NCBI GenBank assembly: GCA_039565995.1
Contig: CP154795.1
Span: forward strand, 3,286,001 to 3,350,000
Reading direction: 5' to 3'
DNA length: 64,000 nt
Source of the DNA: Propionibacteriaceae bacterium ZF39
GTDB lineage: Bacteria > Actinomycetota > Actinomycetes > Propionibacteriales > Propionibacteriaceae
Part shown: piece by piece, positions 56,718 through 64,000 of the stretch
How the letters are laid out: each line of letters begins with the position of its first letter
Position numbering within the stretch: position 1 is the first letter of the stretch
Position numbers and translations under genes: made by a program
Notes under the pieces: generated by a model
Database searches by the model: none
What the model was told of the DNA's origin: nothing
Seen by the model: the letters and a program-made list of their open reading frames with translations, nothing else

Positions 56718-57314
56718 ATGGTGAGCTGGATCGGAACCAAGCAGCGGGCGCGGCCCGGCCTTCGGGCCGGCGCGGCGGTCGTCGCAATCCTCGCTGTCGC
56801 CGGATGCGGCGGCACGACGGTGACGGCTCCACCTCCGGCTCCTCCGTCGGTGGCGGCGCGTACGCCGACCCCGAAGGCCGTCACCCCATCGGCGACCCCG
56901 ACCGAGGACCGCGTCTTCCAACCCGGCATCGCACCGGTGACGATCCGGACCGCAGAAGGTGCGGGCACTCTCGAGTTGCGGCGCTATTCGTGGCAGCGCA
57001 CCGCCTTCGGAAACCATTCCGCGCCACCGAAGGAGCGCTACCTGATCCTGGACGTGGTGTTCACCGCGACCGAGGGAAAGATGCAGGTCAATCCGCTGTA
57101 TTTCAGCGGTCGCAGCCGGACCGGCGTGATCCTGCAGCCGACGCTCGGCGCCGACGGCAACGAGCCGGTGCTCTCCTCCCATGAGCTGAACGCCGGCCAG
57201 TCGGTCGACGGGCTGGTGACGTTCGATGCCCCGACGACGGAGATCACCGTGGTGCTGAGCGACGAGGTCGGCGAACAGGTGGCTCAGCTCCGCATCCCGG
57301 CACCACGCGATTAG
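56718..57314 (+). CDS. Small lipoprotein with DUF4352-like domain
   Basis: A 198-residue exported protein. A signal segment (RPGLRAGAAVVAILAVAGC) with lipobox VAGC is followed by a Pro/Thr-rich linker to about residue 70. A beta-rich domain of about 120 residues resembles extracellular immunoglobulin-like DUF4352 domains (RYLILDVVFTATEGKMQVNP; VDGLVTFDAPTTEITVVLSD). Function unknown. Start chosen at ATG 56718 with GGGAG 9 bases upstream; ATG 56700 is possible. Confidence 0.65.
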   Translation: MVSWIGTKQRARPGLRAGAAVVAILAVAGCGGTTVTAPPPAPPSVAARTPTPKAVTPSATPTEDRVFQPGIAPVTIRTAEGAGTLELRRYSWQRTAFGNHSAPPKERYLILDVVFTATEGKMQVNPLYFSGRSRTGVILQPTLGADGNEPVLSSHELNAGQSVDGLVTFDAPTTEITVVLSDEVGEQVAQLRIPAPRD

Positions 57315-57330
57315 CGTCACCTCCCGCCGT

Positions 57331-57336
57331 TAGGGT
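57331..57336 (+). promoter_or_regulatory. -10 element for leaderless purU transcript
   Basis: TAGGGT, 7 bases before the ATG at 57344, with no ribosome site between. Confidence 0.5.
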
Positions 57337-57343
57337 GCGGCCT

Positions 57344-58246
57344 ATGACGATTCAGACGCCGACCGCGAACGACACCGAGCAGGGCGAGTGGGTGCTCACC
57401 CTCGTGTGTGCCGACCGGCCGGGCATCGTTCACACGGTGTCGGGCGCAGTCGTGGCGGCGTCCGGCAACATCGTCGAACTGCAGCAGTTCAGCTCCGCCG
57501 AGGACGGCAACGGTGGCCATGGCGGCGGCGGCCGCTTCTTCATGCGCGTGCATGTGGAGGCGCCGGTGGCGGAAGACGTCATGCGGGAACACCTCGACAG
57601 GGCCGCCGTGCAACTCGGCGCGGACTGGACGCTCGATCGTGTCGGCCGGCCCATCCGCACCCTCGTGCTCGCCTCAAAGGCCGGGCATTGCCTCAACGAC
57701 CTGCTGTTCCGCCAGCGATCGGGATGGCTGCCGGTGGAGATCCCCCTCGTGCTGTCGAATCACCCGGACCTCGCGCCCCTGGCGGAGTTCTATGGGGTGC
57801 CGTTCGCCGATCATGTCGTGCTGCCGGAGACCAAGGTCGAGTTCGAACAGCGGATTCTGGACGCGGTCGAGGAGCATCAGATCGAGCTGATCGTCCTGGC
57901 GCGCTATATGCAGATCCTGTCCCCCGAGCTCTGTCGCGCCCTGGCGGGGCGCGCGATCAACATCCACCACTCGTTCCTGCCCGGATTCAAGGGCGCCAAT
58001 CCCTATCGGCAGGCCCATGGCCGGGGGGTGAAGCTCATCGGCGCCACTGCTCACTTCGTGACTTCCGACCTCGACGAGGGCCCGATCATCGAGCAGAACG
58101 TCGTGCGGGTCGACCACAGCAAGTCGGTCAAGGAACTGGTTGCGATCGGTCAGGACGAGGAGTCACGCACCCTGACCGAGGCCGTCAAGCTCTTCGCCGA
58201 GCGGCGCGTGCTGCTCGATGGGTCCCGCACCATCATCTTCCGCTGA
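57344..58246 (+). CDS. purU: Formyltetrahydrofolate deformylase
   Basis: A 300-residue hydrolase that releases formate from 10-formyl-THF, balancing one-carbon pools. The N-terminal ACT domain (about residues 8-95) starts WVLTLVCADRPGIVHTVSGA. The formyltransferase-fold domain carries KAGHCLNDLLFR, the catalytic Asn-His region INIHHSFLPGFKGANPYRQA, and ATAHFVTSDLDEGPIIEQ with the catalytic Asp. A Gly/His insertion (NGGHGGGG) sits in the ACT domain. It converges with the response-regulator gene 8 bases away. Confidence 0.95.
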   Translation: MTIQTPTANDTEQGEWVLTLVCADRPGIVHTVSGAVVAASGNIVELQQFSSAEDGNGGHGGGGRFFMRVHVEAPVAEDVMREHLDRAAVQLGADWTLDRVGRPIRTLVLASKAGHCLNDLLFRQRSGWLPVEIPLVLSNHPDLAPLAEFYGVPFADHVVLPETKVEFEQRILDAVEEHQIELIVLARYMQILSPELCRALAGRAINIHHSFLPGFKGANPYRQAHGRGVKLIGATAHFVTSDLDEGPIIEQNVVRVDHSKSVKELVAIGQDEESRTLTEAVKLFAERRVLLDGSRTIIFR

Positions 58247-58254
58247 TCGGCCGT

Positions 58255-58959
58255 TCAGAGATCGAGGTGGCCGTCGCGGTAGGCCTCGCGGACGATGTCG
58301 AACGAGCTGCCCACCTCCCGGCCCAACTGGGCGTACCGCCGCGCAGCGCGCGACAGGAACGTCGTCACCGTGGCCGGCTTGACCTGCGGGTCGAGGCGGT
58401 GGCCGATGGCTTTCTTCGGGACTCCCTCAGCCAGCAGCCGGAGCGTCTGGAGTTCTCGGGGCGCCAGATGGGCGAGAAGCCCGGCATCGGTGGCCAACAG
58501 ATAGGCCATGTCGCTGCTCATCGCGACCTCGCCGGCAGCGATGTCGGTGAGGGCCTCGAGCATGCTCTCCGGGGGATCCGACTTCAGCGCGACCCCGCTC
58601 GCGCCGGCGGCCATCACCTGCTGCAACGGCGCGGGCCTGATCTCCGACGTGTGCACCAGGCACGCCACGCCGAGCTGCACGATGCGTTCGATCGTGGCCG
58701 TGGCGTTGCTGCCGTCCCCCAACATCAGGTCGAGCACGACGACATCGGCTGACACGGATTCGAGAGTGCGGAACAGCTCCTCGGCCGTGCCCGCCTCTCC
58801 CACGATCGTCATGGTCTCCGGGTGATCGGCAGCGATCGCCCGCAGCCCGCGCAGCACGATCTCGTGATCGTCGACCGTGATCACCCGGATCGAGCTCAGG
58901 CTGGCGCCAGGATCGTGTTCCCCGGCTCCGCCGGCAGGCGTACGCTCAGTCGGCTCCAT
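58255..58959 (-). CDS. LuxR-type (NarL-like) response regulator
   Basis: A 234-residue regulator. The receiver domain (about residues 24-145) has the acidic pair in ITVDDHEIVLRG, the phospho-acceptor Asp in VVVLDLMLGD, and Lys in GVALKSDPP. The C-terminal helix-turn-helix (about 165-220; LAPRELQTLRLLAEGVPKKA) is a divergent LuxR type. The start is uncertain (58959 chosen) and the gene overlaps the kinase 3' end by about 64 bases, so it is the cognate partner of that kinase. Confidence 0.85.
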   Translation of the reverse strand: MEPTERTPAGGAGEHDPGASLSSIRVITVDDHEIVLRGLRAIAADHPETMTIVGEAGTAEELFRTLESVSADVVVLDLMLGDGSNATATIERIVQLGVACLVHTSEIRPAPLQQVMAAGASGVALKSDPPESMLEALTDIAAGEVAMSSDMAYLLATDAGLLAHLAPRELQTLRLLAEGVPKKAIGHRLDPQVKPATVTTFLSRAARRYAQLGREVGSSFDIVREAYRDGHLDL

Positions 58960-61149
58960 CGCGCGTCCTCCTCCCATTCGAGAACCAGGTCGGACCGCGC
59001 GCGCCAACCTGCAAGCGTCGCCCGGTCAGGGGTGTGCACCACGAGAGCCAACCCGTCGAGCGCACTGAGCGTCGCCCGACCCGAGGCGGCCCCGCCCTCG
59101 TCCAGAGCAGACAGCAGGGTGATGGCCTGGTCGGCCCACCTCTCGCGCGCGCTCGGCGGAATCCGGACTTCGAGCTCCCAGTCACGGGCCCTGGCTCCGG
59201 CGATAGCGGCCGCCAGAAGATCAGTGTGTTCGGTGTCGGACGTGGTCTCGAGCTCGGCCCGGACGCCCAGTTCGAGCGCGACCGCCCGCCGTGCGACCTC
59301 GGGAGCCAGCGGGTCGAGTCGTCCGGTCACGATTCCGTCGAGGAAGGGAAGAAGCACCTGGGTCACGCGGCGAATCCGTTCGTCCCGGTCGGACTGGGCG
59401 AACGCCAGCGCCTCCCGTCGAACCACGCTGTTGATCGTTTCCTCGCGAGCGACCAGCATGCGCCGCCCGGTGCGGCGCAGCAGCAACTTGAATCCGACCA
59501 CTCCCACCACTGCGATGGGTGCGGTCAGGGCTCCGACGAGAGAGTTGGTCATGGCGTCGAACCCGAAATGCCACCCACCGAGCAGGAACAGCTCGGCCCA
59601 CACCAGGCACAGAGCTGCCAAAGACCATCGAACGCGGGCGTGCACGACCAGGATCACCATGAGAGGCGTCACCCCTCCGGCCATGAACAGGTGAAATCCG
59701 TTGCGAGCCTCCGAAGCCACCGCCAGGATGTTGGCCCCCAGCCCCACCATGGAAGCCCCGACCAACAATCCGAGCCAGCCGCGGGACAGCCGGACGCCGT
59801 CGGATTGAAGGGCTCCGAGCCCCACGGCGACCGCCACGATCATGCCCGCCGTGGCGAGGGCGGGATTCGCCAGCTCTTCGGCGATCAGCACACCGATCAG
59901 GGCCGTGCCGATGATTCCGGGCAGGGCGACGGGCACCAGCGCCCCGGTCATCTCCCGCCACACGGTGGCCACCCGCTCGTGCGCTGCGGCCGGAACCCAC
60001 TCGAGAGTCACGATGGTCCCCCCGGCCTCGCCCGGGGCGACGTCGGCCTGACCACCGATCTCCTGCATGCGCCCGAAGACGGATTCCCGCAGGCCCCGTC
60101 CGAGTCGCTGCCGACCAAAGCCGGGACCGTCATCGACGACCTGGACGCGCCCCCCACCTTCATAGGGATCGAGATGAATCCGGACGCTGCTCACACCCGC
60201 GTGCCGTGCGCTGTTGCGGACAGCCTCGGCTGCAGCGGGGACGATGGCGGCGATCACCCGGGCGGGGAAACGCGGCGCGCGTCCCGTGACCTGGATCCGC
60301 ACCCCCGTGGCCGCGCCGATGGCCAACAGCTGCGCCCGGAGATCGCCGGGCTCCTCGTCGAGCTGAGGCAGATCGCCCTTGCGCAGACGATCCGCCGTCG
60401 CACCGACCAGCGTCCGCAGCTCGTCGATCTGGGCACCCGAGGCCGGCGACTTGAGCCGGTCGCGTCCCGACCGCCCGGTCTGGGCGATGGCCCGGAGCGC
60501 ATGCATGACGTCGTCGTGCAGGAATCGCGCGACCTGGTGGCGCCGGCGGTCGGCCACGTGCTGGCGGCGTTCGGCGAGGCTCGACGCCGACCGCTCCGCT
60601 TCGGCGGCGTCGGCCCTGGCCGACAGCCGGCGGACCGCGTGGACGCCCAGGATGAGCATGAACGCGAGTTCGCCGTTGCTGATGAGCTCGATGATGCCGA
60701 TCACGAAAGGATCCTGGGAGCGGACGGTGGCCACCAGCCGCAGCGCGGCGTACGCGATCCAGGCAGAGCCGCCGAGCCACCACCGCCACCGGCCGCCGAA
60801 CGCGAGCACCCAGCCCTGAACGGCAATCGCGGCGGCAGTCGGCCACCAGGCAACCTCGGTGGCCCGCGCCGGTTGCCCGAGCAGGAAGAACACGAGGAAC
60901 AACCCCGTGACCACCACCAGGACGAAATCGCTCCACAGCCGGGAAATAGCCCACCATCGCGAGCAGCACCACCACGACCTGGACCACGGCGAGGCCGAGA
61001 ATCCCGAGATCGCCCACCGGGCTCGTGCGCACCATCTCGTCCAGGGCGGGCCGGAACGAGAAGACCAGCACGACACCGGTCAGCATCGCGAAGAGCAGGC
61101 GAAGACCGGCATCGGAGAGTCGGCCCCACAGATTGCCTGACCCGGGCAT
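58896..61149 (-). pseudogene. HisKA_3-type sensor histidine kinase, double length, frameshifted near its N-terminus
   Basis: ATG 61149 follows GGGAGGTGAGG and encodes about 68 sensible residues with two membrane helices (LRLLFAMLTGVVLVFSF; LAVVQVVVVLLAMVGYF). Near 60930-60955 the sensible frame moves by one base and continues (FVLVVVTGLFLVFFLLG) to 58898. The active part has the phospho-His motif RFLHDDVMHALRAI and an ATPase domain (EAVRNSARHAG; DDGPGFGRQRLGRGL). A second block of about six helices and a kinase-like domain without His or ATP motifs follow. A real frameshift, a recoding site or a sequence error could explain the break. Confidence 0.75.
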
Positions 61150-61293
61150 CGGTCCTCACCTCCCCCGCGGCGGAATCTTGCCTACTCGGAAATCCAAGCA
61201 CGGACGACCGACAATTCGAGTCCGTGTCATCAAAAAGTCCACTCCGGAGCGCCTCGGAACACCTCGGAATCATCTGGGGAACCAACGGAAACT

Positions 61294-62360
<1,067 letters not shown>

Positions 62361-62375
62361 TCGCACCCAGACCAA

Positions 62376-62449
62376 CCGGGCAGTTCGCACGGTTGTCGCC
62401 AGACGACAGTGCGGTGAGACATTCCGCGTCCACCCTGCGAACTGCCCGG
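62376..62449. repeat. 74-bp dyad element downstream of mdh
   Basis: CCGGGCAGTTCGCA (62376-62389) and its exact complement (62436-62449) enclose two small stems: TGTCG-CCAGA-CGACA (62394-62408) and GCGG-(9)-CCGC (62411-62427). The fold would be a three-way junction. It lies between mdh and the MaoC gene. Confidence 0.7.
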
Positions 62450-62520
62450 GATTGGGCAGTGACACCCCACCCCCCGGCCTACTAGGGTCGGGGCCACATG
62501 CAAGGAGGCTTGGAATAACA

Positions 62521-62991
62521 ATGAGCGACGAGCGCAAACCCTTCGTCATCAATGGCCGTGACGAACTCAACGAATGGGCCGGCAAGGATCTCGGCACCAG
62601 CGAGTGGGTCACCGTCAACCAGGAAGACATCAACACCTTCGCCGAACTGACCGGCGACGACCAGTGGATCCACGTCGATCTGGAGAAGGCGAAGGCCGGC
62701 CCCTACGGCACCACGATCCAGTATGGATTCCTCACCCTGAGCAAGTCGACCGGTTTCCTCTGGGAGATCTGCGTGGTCGAGGGCTTCAGCGTGATCCTGA
62801 ACTACGGCCTCAACAAGGTCCGGTTCCCGTCCCCGCTGAAGACTGGTCAGCGTTACCGGATGCACGCCAACCTGGCGGAAGTGAACGAGCTCAAGGGCGG
62901 CGTCGAAACCGTCTACAAGCTCACCTACGAGGTCGAGGGCGAGGCGAAGCCCTGCTGCGTGGCCGACCTCGTCTTCCGTTATTACGACTGA
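62521..62991 (+). CDS. MaoC-family hotdog dehydratase
   Basis: A 156-residue MaoC-like protein. FAELTGDDQWIHVD holds the catalytic Asp and His of the hydratase 2 motif, and GTTIQYGFLTLS is the adjoining helix. The enzyme should hydrate an enoyl-CoA/ACP. AGGAGG is present 15 bases before ATG 62521, slightly far; the open frame extends upstream through the dyad spacer but is not protein-like there. Confidence 0.88.
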   Translation: MSDERKPFVINGRDELNEWAGKDLGTSEWVTVNQEDINTFAELTGDDQWIHVDLEKAKAGPYGTTIQYGFLTLSKSTGFLWEICVVEGFSVILNYGLNKVRFPSPLKTGQRYRMHANLAEVNELKGGVETVYKLTYEVEGEAKPCCVADLVFRYYD

Positions 62992-63000
62992 TCAACCCGC

Positions 63001-63039
63001 GGCCCGTGGCCCCTGCCAGCCGCAGGGGCCCCGGGCCTT
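63001..63039 (+). terminator. Terminator after the MaoC gene
   Basis: GGCCCG-T-GGCCCCTG (63001-63015) pairs with CAGGGGCC-C-CGGGCC (63023-63037), 14 bp with one mismatch, loop of 7, then TT. Confidence 0.85.
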
Positions 63040-63092
63040 CACCATTCAGATCCAACTACCCATAGATCTGTTCACAGGGGAGGAGGGTGCCC

Positions 63093-64000
63093 ATGGCAAC
63101 CCGCAAACGTACGAGCACGGCCCCGGAGAAGGATTCGACAAAGCCGTCGACTCTGGCTCCGCCGGTCGAGAAGAACCTCTCTGCCGAGGTTCTCGCTGCT
63201 CTTGATATCACCGACACCAGCATGAATCCGCCGGCGTCGCTCGAGGGTCGAGACCACGAACTTCTCAAGAAACTCTACGACGGTGTCGTGAAGGCCCGCG
63301 CGTTCGAGGATCGCATGCATTCGATGTATCGCGCAGGCGATTTGCTCGGATCGTACTATTCGGGCAACTGGCACGAGGCGATCAGCGTCGGCACGATGGC
63401 CGCCATGGAGGAGCGCGACTACTACTGCCCGCTCCACCGCGACGTGGGTGGCCACCTGATGCGTGGCATGCCGCCGGAGCAGATCATGGGTTCGTTCATG
63501 GGCAAGTCGATCGCCCCCACCGGTGGCCGCGACGGCACGCTCCATTACGGCCGGCTGGACCTGAACACCTACAACCCGCCGAGCCACATCCCGGCGAACT
63601 ACCCCGTCGCCACGGGCATGGCCTTCGCCGCGAAGTATCGCGGTGAGGATCGGGTTGCGGTCGCGATCTGCGGAGACGGTTCCACCTCGCGCGCCGACTT
63701 CCACGAGTCCGTGAACATCGCCGGCGCAATGCAGCTGCCGGCCGTGTTCCAGGTCCAGAACAACCAGATCGCCATGGGCACCAAGCTGTCGATGCAGACC
63801 AACTCGGGAAGCTTCGTGATCAAGGCTGCCGCCTACGGCATCCCGGGCATCAAGTGCGACGGCACCGACGTGATCGCCGTCTATGACGCGATGAAGGAAG
63901 CCATCGACCGTGCCCGCTCCGGCGGTGGCCCCACCATCGTCGAAGCCGTGACCATGCGCATGCACGGCCACGCCGAGCATGACGGCGCCGAATATGTGGA
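63093..64000 (+). CDS. Thiamine-diphosphate E1-alpha subunit (pyruvate/acetoin dehydrogenase type), 5' part
   Basis: At least 302 residues; the frame runs off the window. After a polar N-terminal extension of about 45 residues comes the E1-alpha fold. GSYYSGNWHEAISVGTMAAM is followed by YCPLHRDVGGHLMRGM, and the ThDP-Mg motif starts ICGDGSTSRADFHES and ends FQVQNN. Such subunits decarboxylate a 2-oxoacid (or cleave acetoin) and pass the acyl group to an E2 lipoyl domain; E1-beta and E2 should follow beyond the window. GGGGAGGAGG precedes the ATG. Confidence 0.9.
   Translation, partial: MATRKRTSTAPEKDSTKPSTLAPPVEKNLSAEVLAALDITDTSMNPPASLEGRDHELLKKLYDGVVKARAFEDRMHSMYRAGDLLGSYYSGNWHEAISVGTMAAMEERDYYCPLHRDVGGHLMRGMPPEQIMGSFMGKSIAPTGGRDGTLHYGRLDLNTYNPPSHIPANYPVATGMAFAAKYRGEDRVAVAICGDGSTSRADFHESVNIAGAMQLPAVFQVQNNQIAMGTKLSMQTNSGSFVIKAAAYGIPGIKCDGTDVIAVYDAMKEAIDRARSGGGPTIVEAVTMRMHGHAEHDGAEYV

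Overview
The window is high-GC DNA with dense, mostly intact genes typical of an actinobacterium. The gene set is compatible with Propionibacteriales: a Pmt protein O-mannosyltransferase beside rsmI, PntAB transhydrogenase, a methylmalonyl-CoA-mutase-type large subunit, a DUF3516 helicase, a rrn operon without spacer tRNAs, and several genes whose start codon sits 6-7 bases after a TAnnnT box. The family-level guess is an inference; the 16S gene here could settle it.

Layout. 1-9.3 kb holds a partial ketopantoate reductase, an alpha/beta hydrolase, a secreted metallophosphatase, a succinate-semialdehyde-type dehydrogenase, a DUF808 membrane protein, a PHB-depolymerase-like esterase with a CopG regulator, and a tatD/nitroreductase/rsmA run. 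9.4-23.1 kb holds a small secreted protein ending in LAKTGV, a COG3224 protein, a thioesterase, the helicase, rsmI/pmt, an oligopeptide-binding lipoprotein, a flavoprotein, pntAB and an Xre regulator with a cysteine-rich tail. 23.1-35.6 kb holds a 198-bp element bounded by a perfect 29-bp inverted repeat, an APC permease, then a tightly overlapping livKGFHM / acyl-CoA ligase / TetR / 3-hydroxybutyrate dehydrogenase / hydrolase run, and a CYTH-CHAD protein.

36.0-41.7 kb is a complete rRNA operon on the minus strand (16S-23S-5S, two tandem promoters, boxA elements, terminator). Directly upstream of it on the same strand lies the most interesting locus: a Ro60/Rsr (TROVE-vWA) gene whose 5' leader contains an apparent Y RNA. 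In this RNA the tRNA elbow is circularly permuted: T-arm, capped acceptor stem, D-arm, with the ends leaving from the anticodon-stem position.

43.6-64 kb holds a secreted S1 protease with LGFP repeats, an M20 amidohydrolase, a mutase large subunit, an arylsulfatase with its formylglycine-generating enzyme behind a hairpin-rich leader, a phosphotransferase, trpS, a CBS-domain CNNM protein, a double GNAT protein, purU, a response regulator with a frameshifted double-length histidine kinase, mdh, a MaoC protein and the start of an E1-alpha (pyruvate/acetoin dehydrogenase type) gene. No CRISPR array, prophage, insertion sequence or canonical tRNA gene was seen. All calls are by reading; no database search was run.
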